Source of the DNA: Pararhizobium polonicum
GTDB taxonomy: Bacteria > Pseudomonadota > Alphaproteobacteria > Rhizobiales > Rhizobiaceae
Length of the DNA stretch: 64,000 nucleotides
Assembly: GCF_001687365.1 (NCBI RefSeq)
Contig: NZ_LGLV01000010.1
Span: forward strand, 210,999-274,998
Direction of reading: 5' to 3'
A program made the position numbers and the translations under genes. This document shows positions 53,703 to 64,000 of the stretch, in pieces. The notes beneath the pieces were generated by a model. That model did no database searches. It was given only the letters and a program-made list of their open reading frames with translations, and was not told the DNA's origin. Position 1 is the stretch's first letter; every line of letters starts with the position of its first letter.

Positions 53703-54866
53703 ATGACCATGGATATTGCCGGCTTTTCGGCCACTTTGAACGAATGGTTGACGCAGGCGGCCCTGCCGCTGTGGCGGGACAAGGGATTCGATCCGTCGAG
53801 TGGCGGCTTTGTCGAGACCATCGACATGGCGGGGCAGCCGACGCGGGCCGATCGCCGCTCGCGCGTCCAGCCGCGCCAGGTCTATTGTTTCGCGGAAGCC
53901 GGCCGCCGAGGTTGGCCGGGAGACTGGCGGACGCCCGCCACCGAAGGCATCGCCTATTTCGACCGGGTCTATCTGCAGCCGAGCGGGTTTTACGGTGCGG
54001 TGGCGGATGCGGACGGCAATCTGACCGATCCGTCGTTCGATCTCTACAATCAGGCTTTCGCGTTTCTGTCCTTCGCCTATCTGGCGCAGGTTTTTCCGGA
54101 GCGGAAGGCGGAGATGATCGCGCGCAGCAACGCGCTGCGCGAAAAACTGGAGGCGCATTGCAAACATCCGGTGGCGGGCTTCGAGGAAGACAATCCGCCT
54201 CGCCTGCCGCTCTGCTCCAACCCGCATATGCATCTGTTCGAAGCGTGCCTTGCCAGCGAGGCGGTCGAGGGTTTCGATACCGTTGCCTGGACCAATCTGG
54301 CCGATGAAATCGCCTTCCTTTGCATGGACCATTTTATCGACCGGGAAACCGGCGCGCTGCGCGAATTCTTCGATCATGACTGGTCGCCGATGCCGGGCGA
54401 CAAGGGGCGCATCGTCGAGCCGGGTCACCAGTTCGAATGGGCCTGGCTGCTGCTGCGCTGGGGCGAACGGCGTGGCAATGCCGATGCGCTGGTCAAGGCG
54501 CGGCGGTTGTTCGAGATCGGCGAGCAATACGGGATCGCGCAGCCGCGCGAGGTCGTCGTGATGACGCTTTATGACGATTTCTCGGTGGCCGATCCGATCG
54601 CCCGGCTCTGGCCGCAGACGGAATGGCTCAAAGCAGCGATCCGCTTTGCGGCGCTGACGCAAGCTGAGGAGCGTGAACGTTACCTGCGCTCCGCCGTGCG
54701 CGCCGCAACAGCGCTCACCCGGTTCCTCGATACGCCGGTCAAAGGGTTGTGGCGCGACAAGCATAAGGCGGATGGCAGCTTTGTCGACGAGCCGGCGCCG
54801 GCCAGCACGTTCTACCATATTCTCTGCGCCATCTATGAAATGGACGATTGCCTGAAACGGCTCTGA
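53703..54866 (+). CDS. AGE-family epimerase/isomerase (mannose isomerase-like)
   Basis: A 387-residue (alpha/alpha)6-barrel protein of the N-acylglucosamine 2-epimerase / mannose isomerase family. Seen are WRDKGFDPSSGGFVETID, RRSRVQPRQVYCFAEAG, SFDLYNQAFAFLSFAYL, NPHMHLFEACLAS, EPGHQFEWAWLLLRW (with the active-site His) and PAPASTFYHILCAIYE. It is often annotated in rhizobia as mannose-6-phosphate isomerase. Probable role: interconversion of mannose and fructose, feeding the ROK kinase two genes upstream. Ends in a strong terminator. Confidence 0.88.
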   Translation: MTMDIAGFSATLNEWLTQAALPLWRDKGFDPSSGGFVETIDMAGQPTRADRRSRVQPRQVYCFAEAGRRGWPGDWRTPATEGIAYFDRVYLQPSGFYGAVADADGNLTDPSFDLYNQAFAFLSFAYLAQVFPERKAEMIARSNALREKLEAHCKHPVAGFEEDNPPRLPLCSNPHMHLFEACLASEAVEGFDTVAWTNLADEIAFLCMDHFIDRETGALREFFDHDWSPMPGDKGRIVEPGHQFEWAWLLLRWGERRGNADALVKARRLFEIGEQYGIAQPREVVVMTLYDDFSVADPIARLWPQTEWLKAAIRFAALTQAEERERYLRSAVRAATALTRFLDTPVKGLWRDKHKADGSFVDEPAPASTFYHILCAIYEMDDCLKRL

Positions 54867-54891
54867 TCAGAGATCTAAACCACTGTTTTTC

Positions 54892-54930
54892 AACCGGCCC
54901 CGCTTCGAAAGAGGCGGGGCCGGTTGCGTT
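54892..54930 (+). terminator. Terminator of the kinase-UPF0303-epimerase operon
   Basis: A perfect 12-bp stem AACCGGCCCCGC / GCGGGGCCGGTT with a 10-nt loop, followed by GCGTTTTG. Confidence 0.9.
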
Positions 54931-54963
54931 TTGTCTGCGATCAAGGATGCAAGTCATATATTG

Positions 54964-54983
54964 ACATAAAGATATCTTTATGT
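54964..54983. promoter_or_regulatory. Perfect 20-bp palindrome upstream of metH (candidate SahR-type operator)
   Basis: ACATAAAGATATCTTTATGT is an exact palindrome 48 nt before the metH start. It resembles the AAGATATCTT-centred operators of the ArsR-family S-adenosylhomocysteine regulator SahR, known to control methionine-cycle genes. A TATATT at 55000-55005 may be the -10 element. Confidence 0.65.
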
Positions 54984-55031
54984 GACTTCTGTTTTCCAGT
55001 ATATTGTCGTTTTCAGAACGGGAGATCTCCC

Positions 55032-58805
<3,774 letters not shown>

Positions 58806-58829
58806 GAGGCCAGCATTTGCACGGCCCCG

Positions 58830-58858
58830 TTGTCTGCACGCTCCCGGTTTGATATAGG
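58830..58858 (+). promoter_or_regulatory. Candidate promoter of the cmlA-like gene
   Basis: TTGTCT at 58830-58835, 17-bp spacer, TATAGG at 58853-58858. It would start transcription about 30 nt before the leader peptide. Confidence 0.45.
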
Positions 58859-58892
58859 GCGCCCATCGAATTCCGGATCTTGGAGCATCGGC

Positions 58893-58922
58893 ATGGGGAC
58901 CGCAAAATCCGCAGATAAGTAA
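58893..58922 (+). CDS. 9-residue leader peptide of the cmlA-like attenuator
   Basis: ATG...TAA codes MGTAKSADK, with TTGGAG 8 nt upstream as ribosome site. It agrees at six of nine positions with MSTSKNADK, the leader peptide I recall for the integron gene cmlA, including the K-x-A-D-K end where chloramphenicol stalls the ribosome. Ala precedes Asp, as expected for a chloramphenicol stall site. The stop codon abuts a stem-loop. Confidence 0.75.
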   Translation: MGTAKSADK

Positions 58923-58998
58923 GCCGCAACAACCTTTTCCATGTTGTTGCGGCGCTCTGTCGAACCAATCCCAGCTCAGGCTGACAGGCAGACGCCGC
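58923..58998 (+). promoter_or_regulatory. Alternative stem-loops of the attenuator
   Basis: SL1 (58923-58953) is a perfect 11-bp stem GCCGCAACAAC / GTTGTTGCGGC directly after the leader stop. SL2 uses GCGGCG (58949-58954) with CGCCGC (58993-58998) and CTGTC with GACAG, so it excludes SL1. Leader bases ATCCGC (58907-58912) are also complementary to GCGGAT (59016-59021) next to the exporter start. A stalled ribosome would change the fold. SL1 may also act as the metH terminator, though it lacks a T-tract. Confidence 0.6.
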
Positions 58999-59029
58999 CA
59001 GATGACCTCATTTGAGCGGATGTTTCCCC

Positions 59030-60226
59030 ATGCCTGCAAACTCCCGTATCTGGGCCTATTCCCTGCCAGCGACAGTGCTGCTGATGGCCCCATTCGATAT
59101 TCTGGCCTCTCTGGCGATGGATATCTATCTTCCCGTTGTTCCCGCCATGCCGGGTATCCTCAATACCAGTCCGGCGGTCGTCCAGCTGACTCTCAGCCTC
59201 TACATGATCATGCTCGGGCTTGGGCAGATCGTGTTCGGCCCCCTGTCCGATCGTATCGGCAGGCGCCCGGTACTGCTTGGCGGGGCGCTGCTGTTTGCCA
59301 TCGCGTCGTTCTGCCTGGCCGCGTCTTCGACGGTGGCCCTGTTCGTCGCCTTCCGGCTGCTTCAGGCCGCCGGTGCGTCCGCCGCCCTCGTCGCCACGTT
59401 TGCGGCCGTTCGCGATGTCTATGCGGAGCGTCCGGAAAGCGCCGTCATCTATAGCCTCTTCAGCGCCATGCTGTCGTTCGTGCCGGCTCTCGGTCCGATC
59501 GCCGGAGCGGTGATCGCGGAAAGGTTGGGATGGCGCGCGATTTTCGTCGCCCTTGGTGCTGTCGCCCTGTTGGCGCTCGTCAATGCCGTCTTCCGCTGGC
59601 ATGAAACGCGGCCCGTATCGGCGGCAGTCGCGCGCCGCTCGGTCCTGCCTATTTTCAAAAGCTTCGCATTCTGGACCTACACGCTTGGATTCAGCGCCGC
59701 CATGGGGACGTTTTTCGTGTTCTTCTCGACCGCGCCCCGGATACTGATCGAGGGAGCCGGCTTTTCCGAGGTGACGTTCAGCCTGGCTTTTGCAACGGCG
59801 GCGGGCGCGATGATCGTCACCACGCGCTTTGCCCGGCAGTTCGTTCAAAAATGGGGAATCCCGGGAAGTCTCGCCCGGGGCATGGCGATGTTGCTGTTCG
59901 GCGCGGTTCTGCTGAGTGTCGGCCAGTTGTTCGGCTCTCCGTCATTTTTCACCTTCATCCTGCCGATGTGGATCATGGCGATCGGTATTGTCTTTGCCGT
60001 TTCCGTAACCGCCAACGGAGCGTTGAAGGGCTTTGGTGATATCGCAGGGGCAGCCGTTGCCTTGCATTTCTGCATCCAGAGCCTGATCGTCGGCAGTCTC
60101 GGGACATTGGCGGTCGTCGCCCTGCACGGCAATACGGCATGGCCGCTTGTGGCCTATGCGTCTGTCATGGCGCTGGTGGTGCTGGTCGCGCTGGCCTTGC
60201 TTCGCCGGCGGAAAATACCGGGCTAA
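59030..60226 (+). CDS. cmlA: CmlA/FloR-type phenicol exporter (MFS, Bcr/CflA group)
   Basis: A 398-residue drug/proton antiporter with 12 predicted helices. Phrases shared with CmlA/FloR as I remember them: WxYSLPATVLLMAPFDILASLAMDIYLPVVPAMP, GPLSDRIGRRPVLLGGALLF, LLQAAGASAALVATFAAVRDVYAERPESAVIYSLFSAML, and the C-terminal GNTAWPLVAYASVMALVVL. It should export chloramphenicol and perhaps florfenicol across the inner membrane. An upstream leader peptide and hairpins suggest drug-inducible translation. ATG at 59030 is preceded only by GAGCGGA, a weak site suited to sequestration. Composition matches the chromosome, so it does not look like a recent cassette. Confidence 0.85.
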   Translation: MPANSRIWAYSLPATVLLMAPFDILASLAMDIYLPVVPAMPGILNTSPAVVQLTLSLYMIMLGLGQIVFGPLSDRIGRRPVLLGGALLFAIASFCLAASSTVALFVAFRLLQAAGASAALVATFAAVRDVYAERPESAVIYSLFSAMLSFVPALGPIAGAVIAERLGWRAIFVALGAVALLALVNAVFRWHETRPVSAAVARRSVLPIFKSFAFWTYTLGFSAAMGTFFVFFSTAPRILIEGAGFSEVTFSLAFATAAGAMIVTTRFARQFVQKWGIPGSLARGMAMLLFGAVLLSVGQLFGSPSFFTFILPMWIMAIGIVFAVSVTANGALKGFGDIAGAAVALHFCIQSLIVGSLGTLAVVALHGNTAWPLVAYASVMALVVLVALALLRRRKIPG

Positions 60227-60234
60227 TTGGTGTG

Positions 60235-60260
60235 GGCAGGGTAGCGGATGCTGCCCTGCC
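60235..60260. terminator. Hairpin between convergent cmlA-like and lipoprotein hydrolase genes
   Basis: Stem GGCAGGG / CCCTGCC with a 12-nt loop fills the 34-bp gap between the two stops. No T-tract. Confidence 0.4.
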
Positions 60261-61400
60261 TCATCGTCCCCCGACCACCCTGCCGACCAGCCTGAAGGGG
60301 CTGGAAACGACAGAGGCCGCAGCGTCGAAAACGAAGGCCCCGGTCTCCCGGCCCGATGCGCCCGCGCGGGTGTCGAGCGAGACGAGCTGGGGACCGACGG
60401 CGGCCAGGCTGGCATAGCGGTCGTGACCGAGGCCGTCGTCCGCCTTCACGGAGGTGATGTCGATCACCTTGATCCCGTAGCGCGCCGCAGCATCCTCGAC
60501 GACGGGATCGTCGACATCCAGGCCGCCGGCGCGTTGTCTTTCGCCTCCCAGAAAGCTGGAAACTCTCAGCGCCTTGTCGTCCTTGGCCACAAACAATGTC
60601 AGCGGCGTCTTCAACGGTCCGATGACGGCAAGCTGCTTGCGGAAAACATCCGCATCGATGTCGGGCGCTGCCAGCAGGACGACAAGCTTGTCCAGGACAT
60701 CGCCGCGGCCTTCGAGCTTGAGCTGCCGCAGCGCTTCCATGATCAGAAAACATCCCATGCTGTGCCCGAACAGAAAGAACTTTTTCACCTGGGGCTGGCG
60801 CGACATTTCGGTGATAACAGCCACCAGATCGTCCCGGGCAAAGAGCGTCGCGTCCTTGTCAGCCACGTAGCCCGTCAGGGTCGCTTCCGAAGGCCACGAG
60901 AAGAGAACCGGCATCGCGTCGATCTTTGCGTCGGCGGCGATCTGGGCCAGCCGGAACAGGCCCTCCTGGTAGCTGTAGTTATAACCGTGGACGAACAGAC
61001 CGACAGACCCGTCGGCCGCCGGTTTGCCTGCCAATGCCACGAACGTCGGCTTATCGAGGGCGGTCCGCTTCGTGACCACGATGTCACGCCGCGCGTCCGG
61101 TTTGTTCTTCGCCCATTCGATTTTCGACGGCTTGTGCGTGGGCGGAATGGAGATCGTATATTCTTCGAATGCCATCGATGGCGCGCGGCCATTTGCAAAG
61201 CCCCGGCCGTCCGCATCCTTCGTTCTGTCGGTTGCCGTCAGAAGCGTGATCTCTCTTTCTCCGCCGGCAGCGCTGACCGGCTGCAAGACGGCATCCGTCG
61301 GGCGCGTTGCGCAGGCCGCCAGTTGCGAGACGGCGACGAAGACGATGGCCATCTTGCGCAGGTTGGGGGAAGCACGATTGGGTTCAAACAAACGACTCAT
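60261..61400 (-). CDS. Alpha/beta-hydrolase lipoprotein (DUF900 family)
   Basis: A 379-residue protein with a lipoprotein signal (MAIVFVAVSQLAAC, Cys at residue 30 from the chosen start). The alpha/beta-hydrolase domain belongs to DUF900: VGLFVHGYNYSYQEGLFRLAQIAADAKIDAMPVLFSWPSEATLTGYVADKDA, nucleophile FLFGHSMGCFLIMEAL, then LVVLLAAPDIDADVF and a late DGLGHDRYAS with the probable catalytic His. Esterase or lipase activity in the periplasm is likely; the substrate is unknown. The start may instead be Met17 (61352). Confidence 0.85.
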   Translation of the reverse strand: MSRLFEPNRASPNLRKMAIVFVAVSQLAACATRPTDAVLQPVSAAGGEREITLLTATDRTKDADGRGFANGRAPSMAFEEYTISIPPTHKPSKIEWAKNKPDARRDIVVTKRTALDKPTFVALAGKPAADGSVGLFVHGYNYSYQEGLFRLAQIAADAKIDAMPVLFSWPSEATLTGYVADKDATLFARDDLVAVITEMSRQPQVKKFFLFGHSMGCFLIMEALRQLKLEGRGDVLDKLVVLLAAPDIDADVFRKQLAVIGPLKTPLTLFVAKDDKALRVSSFLGGERQRAGGLDVDDPVVEDAAARYGIKVIDITSVKADDGLGHDRYASLAAVGPQLVSLDTRAGASGRETGAFVFDAAASVVSSPFRLVGRVVGGR

Positions 61401-61604
61401 TGGTACCCGCTGACTGGACGGCGAAGGCGCAAGAGCCTTGGTGGCATATTTTCCCCTCCGGCAACAGATGCATCTGCCGGACGTTTGCCCGGACGTTTGC
61501 GTTGAGACGCGCTCACAGGTTGGTGTATTGAACCAGCCTGGTCCGGCGCCGCGACATGGATCGATACGCGGCCGCGGCATGGCAAGAAGGAGCGTGACCC
61601 ATTC

Positions 61605-61823
61605 ATGGCCGAAGACAAACTGGATACGATCGCCCTTTTCAAGGCGATTGCCGCAGACCCGAAGCGCGACAACAGCGCCTATCACCGAGCCATCGCCGAG
61701 GCCCGCCAGGCTTTTGAGGATGCGGAGATCGCGCTTGGCGGTCCGGTCAAGGTGCGAACCAAGACCAAAATGAAGCGCAGCGGCGAATATACCGTCAAAT
61801 GGACGTTCAAGCGTCTCTTCTGA
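61605..61823 (+). CDS. Small conserved hypothetical protein
   Basis: A 72-residue charged protein ([46 protein letters not shown], then a basic tail [24 protein letters not shown]). AAGGAG occurs about 13 nt upstream. No domain recognised. Confidence 0.6.
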   Translation: MAEDKLDTIALFKAIAADPKRDNSAYHRAIAEARQAFEDAEIALGGPVKVRTKTKMKRSGEYTVKWTFKRLF

Positions 61824-61936
61824 AAAGGCATTGCGGAAGAGACCCCATGCGTGTGCGTCTTGATCACAATCCTGTTACTTCCGTCCAATCGTGGCACAAA
61901 TCGGCGTCTGGAGCGTTACGCTTGCCGAAAGGCAAA

Positions 61937-62440
61937 ATGGTGACCCAAATGAAGATGCTCGCAATCATCGGTCTGTCGCTGGCCACAGCCTTTTCAAGCG
62001 TTGTGCCGGCGCAGGCGTTCCCATCCATCGAGAGGCCGAAGATTCAGACTTCGGATGTCCAGCAGGTCGAATCCTACCGCAGTTCCTGGGGTATCGGCCG
62101 CTACGGCGGCAATAGCCGTTATTACAAAAAGCGTTACTACCGCGACCGGGGTTTCTATCGTGATCGAAGCTACTATCGCGATGGTGGGTACTACCGCCAT
62201 GGCCGGGGCTATTACCGTCACCGCGGCGATAATTTCGGCGCAGCGTTTGGCGGCTTCGCTGCCGGAGCGATCATTGGCGGCATGCTGGCGCAACCCAGAT
62301 ATTCCGGCGGTGAGCGCTATTATCGTGGCGGCGGCTCGCATGCCAATTGGTGCTATGCGCGCTATCGTTCCTATCGGGCTTATGACAACACGTTCCAGCC
62401 GTACAATGGCGGCCGTCGCCAGTGTATCTCGCCGTACTAG
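61937..62440 (+). CDS. BA14K-family secreted protein
   Basis: A 167-residue protein with signal peptide ([23 protein letters not shown]), then a Tyr/Arg/Gly-rich repeat region ([33 protein letters not shown]), a glycine-zipper segment ([18 protein letters not shown]) and the BA14K motif [33 protein letters not shown]. The Brucella relative is an immunoreactive, lectin-like protein of the cell envelope. An in-frame ATG at 61949 is an alternative start; AAAGG precedes 61937. Confidence 0.88.
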   Translation: MVTQMKMLAIIGLSLATAFSSVVPAQAFPSIERPKIQTSDVQQVESYRSSWGIGRYGGNSRYYKKRYYRDRGFYRDRSYYRDGGYYRHGRGYYRHRGDNFGAAFGGFAAGAIIGGMLAQPRYSGGERYYRGGGSHANWCYARYRSYRAYDNTFQPYNGGRRQCISPY

Positions 62441-62446
62441 GCGTAG

Positions 62447-62752
62447 GCTCATAACGACCTGATCCGCATACGAGCGGCAGAGTATATCTCTGGCGAAATT
62501 TCAGTGAGCGCTGTGAAAGGCGCCATCAGCAGCGATGCTGGTGGCGCGCTGGGTGTTGTTGCCGGCGATGCAATTACAAATGGCAAGCTAGAACTACAGC
62601 ATGTTATATCGGGTGCGGCAATCGGTGGGCTTGTTGGTGCCCCAGCAGGGATGACGTTTGACGGAATTAGGGGTGACCGAAACTTGCAAAGCGTTTGCAG
62701 GGGCATCGAGGATTTGCCTCGACATTTTCTCGGCTCACCGCAGATTTTTTGA
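62447..62752 (+). pseudogene. Remnant of a glycine-zipper-containing gene
   Basis: An open frame without a clear start continues from just after the BA14K gene (GTG at 62504 is possible). It codes ...LIRIRAAEYISGEISVSAVKGAISSDAGGALGVVAGDAITNGKLELQHVISGAAIGGLVGAPAGMTFDGI. The Gly/Ala zipper looks protein-like, but the N terminus is missing, so a truncated gene is the likeliest reading. It overlaps the next frame. Confidence 0.4.
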
Positions 62753-62903
62753 AAAGCGTACAGGGGCGTTGGAGAAGAAAGCGTTCGAGGAAGAGAAGCA
62801 TCCATCACTGATAATCAACATTGGGGGGCTGGGCGGCGCTGAGTCGGATAAGAAAAACAGTCAATCCGATAGAGATGACTCAAGCAGGAAATCGGATGAA
62901 TAA
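62658..62903 (+). CDS. Hypothetical protein in AT-rich block
   Basis: An 81-residue frame (TTG start) ending in a highly charged tail KKAFEEEKHPSLIINIGGLGGAESDKKNSQSDRDDSSRKSDE. The tail looks genuine; the front overlaps the preceding remnant in another frame, so the real product may be a frameshifted continuation of it. Unknown function. Confidence 0.35.
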   Translation: MTELGVTETCKAFAGASRICLDIFSAHRRFFEKRTGALEKKAFEEEKHPSLIINIGGLGGAESDKKNSQSDRDDSSRKSDE

Positions 62904-62941
62904 AACCGGAGCAAAACGCCTACCGGGACAGGGATTTAATA

Positions 62942-63343
62942 ATGAAAATAATGAGTGTCGAAATACGAGTGATTGAGATAATAGTCGCGAATTCATTACC
63001 TGTTGTCATGGCGTCACTAGGCTTGTTAATATTCAATTCTCTTGAGTATATTATATATATTGTGCCATTTTCTCTTGCGATATCGGCATTTGCTGTATCT
63101 TTATTTTTTATTCAAAAAATATCGAATGGTTGGATAGGTGTGTTAATTACAATGGCATTCAGCATAGTGTGCGAAGCAACGATACTGTCAATGTTCGTGT
63201 ATACCAGCGGCATACGTGGGAGGATGTTAGGCAGCATTAGGGATACGCCAGAAAATACCGTATTGGTTTTTAGCTCTATATATGCTGGAGCGCTTGTTTG
63301 TTTTTATTTATTGGGCCAGTTGGGGCCGGAGGAAAAACTCTAG
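62942..63343 (+). CDS. AT-rich orphan membrane protein
   Basis: A 133-residue polytopic protein with four predicted helices (IIVANSLPVVMASLGLLIF; YIIYIVPFSLAISAFAVSLFF; IGVLITMAFSIVCEATILSMFVY; LVFSSIYAGALVCFYLLG). AGGGA lies 7 nt before the ATG. Base composition is far more AT-rich than the rest of the window and rare codons (ATA, TTA) abound, so it was probably acquired. It follows the charged hypothetical frame by 38 bp. Small size and position suggest an immunity-type or phage-related protein, but no family is recognised. Confidence 0.6.
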   Translation: MKIMSVEIRVIEIIVANSLPVVMASLGLLIFNSLEYIIYIVPFSLAISAFAVSLFFIQKISNGWIGVLITMAFSIVCEATILSMFVYTSGIRGRMLGSIRDTPENTVLVFSSIYAGALVCFYLLGQLGPEEKL

Positions 63344-63471
63344 GTGTTTGATCCAGGCTTTCAACGATCTCGGGGGGGGGGTGCGATGACCCGTCCGCCG
63401 GGCGCAGCTAGCGCCTCCTCCGTTTCTGGACCGTCCCCCTCACCTGCAATTTCGAACACTTGGCGAAAGCC

Positions 63472-63613
63472 AAGATGTTGACATTGCCTCCTCTCCCACG
63501 AGGGGAGAGGTAGCCCGTGGCTTCATCCGCCCAAAACGGGGACGAGATTTTTATCGGAAAGATGCGGCAGCATACCTCTCCCCTCGTGGGAGAGGACACA
63601 AAATCAACATCTT
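63472..63613. repeat. MITE-like palindromic element
   Basis: Outer inverted repeat AAGATGTTGA (63472-63481) / TCAACATCTT (63604-63613), with inner arms 63489-63511 and 63574-63596 that are inverted copies of each other. Each inner arm is itself a hairpin around CTCCCACGAGGGGAG. Total about 142 bp. A further hairpin TTAGCC-GCA-GGCTAA overlaps its right end. Confidence 0.75.
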
Positions 63614-63619
63614 AGCCGC

Positions 63620-64000
63620 AGGCTAAGGGTTAGATTTTGTTGGTGAGGGGATCCTCGCCACAGACGAAATTTCCCCGCCCTTTTGTTCCATGCCATCATG
63701 AGCTTGTTCCGCCGAGGATACACCGGTTAGCGTTGCCGGCGAGGCGGGGCCGGTGCCCGGACGATTTGGCGAAACGCGCGTCAGATCCCCGGGGCTGCGT
63801 GAAAGGCGGTTCTCCTCCGGTTCGTGAAAGCGGGCCGGGCGTGCCGGGTAGCCACACCACGGGCGGTTCACCCCGCCGGACGGCTTTGCCGTCCATGGGT
63901 CCAGGGCTAAACCCCGCCTCATTGAAAGGCCTGGCGGATAAGCGGCCAGGCTGGGGCATTGGAGGCTTTTTCCTTCACAAGAGGCAAAAGCGTAGAAGAA
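63620..64000. other. GC-rich, hairpin-dense stretch cut by the window end
   Basis: Several stable stems are visible: GGACGGC-TTT-GCCGTCC near 63883-63899, GCCTGGC/GCCAGGC near 63930-63953, and GGGGTTTAG-type pairing around 63900-63920. No convincing protein is coded, though a frame of about 87 codons exists on the minus strand. It could be the edge of a structured mobile RNA element (for example a group II intron) or of an insertion sequence. Confidence 0.3.

Noticed and set aside
54867..55031. SAM or cobalamin riboswitch before metH
   Set aside because: The leader is too short and lacks the conserved core sequences. The exact DNA palindrome points to a protein operator instead.

Overview
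The window looks like chromosomal DNA of an alphaproteobacterium of the Rhizobiaceae (Rhizobium/Agrobacterium/Sinorhizobium group). Pointers are the high GC content with strong third-position bias, a C4-pathway HemA, a BA14K-type secreted protein, a UPF0303 protein, NasS/NasT nitrate control, and palindromic GC-rich intergenic repeats typical of rhizobia. From memory, the order cheW, arginase, tamB/tamA, hemA, dxr and, further on, kinase, UPF0303, epimerase, metH resembles the S. meliloti chromosome. If that is right, the central part (about 16.6-51.6 kb) is accessory material set into that backbone.

0-16.6 kb: cheW; arginine/ornithine catabolism (rocF-rocD) with a divergent Lrp/AsnC regulator; the outer-membrane translocation pair tamA-tamB; a glycine-zipper lipoprotein; hemA; a serine beta-lactamase-like hydrolase; dxr; and a META-domain protein.

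16.6-31.3 kb: an apparent organosulfur (or N-substituted) compound acquisition cluster. It holds two complete ribose-type ABC importers, a flavin-dependent LLM monooxygenase (NtaA/DszA type), a DszC-like and an SfnB-like flavin oxidase, and an FAD/NAD(P) oxidoreductase. A shared AT-rich motif (core GTCTATAGA) lies in front of five transcription units. No flavin reductase and no regulator gene is visible here.

31.3-45.2 kb: a complete assimilatory nitrate operon read leftward: nrtA-nrtB-nrtD-nirB-nirD-nasA-cysG plus a small membrane protein. It starts at a textbook sigma-54 promoter with an ANTAR-type two-hairpin leader and a terminator before nrtA. Next to it are nasT (ANTAR antiterminator) and nasS (nitrate sensor), which should act on that leader. 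Palindromic repeat pairs separate nrtA/nrtB, nirB/nirD and nirD/nasA.

45.2-51.6 kb: a cation/proton antiporter with a cyclic-nucleotide-binding domain, a Cys/Met-metabolism PLP enzyme, a candidate small RNA with promoter and terminator, a tiny lipoprotein, and a two-gene GSCFA/SGNH-like module beside tRNA-Arg(CCT).

52-64 kb: ROK sugar kinase, UPF0303 protein, AGE-family epimerase, and metH with a perfect 20-bp operator-like palindrome. Then comes a CmlA/FloR-type phenicol exporter preceded by a 9-codon leader peptide (MGTAKSADK) and alternative stem-loops, matching the translational attenuator of the integron gene cmlA. I regard this as the most striking item. After it are a lipoprotein hydrolase, small hypothetical genes, a BA14K protein, an AT-rich block with a gene remnant and an orphan membrane protein, a MITE-like palindrome, and a structured GC-rich stretch cut by the window end.
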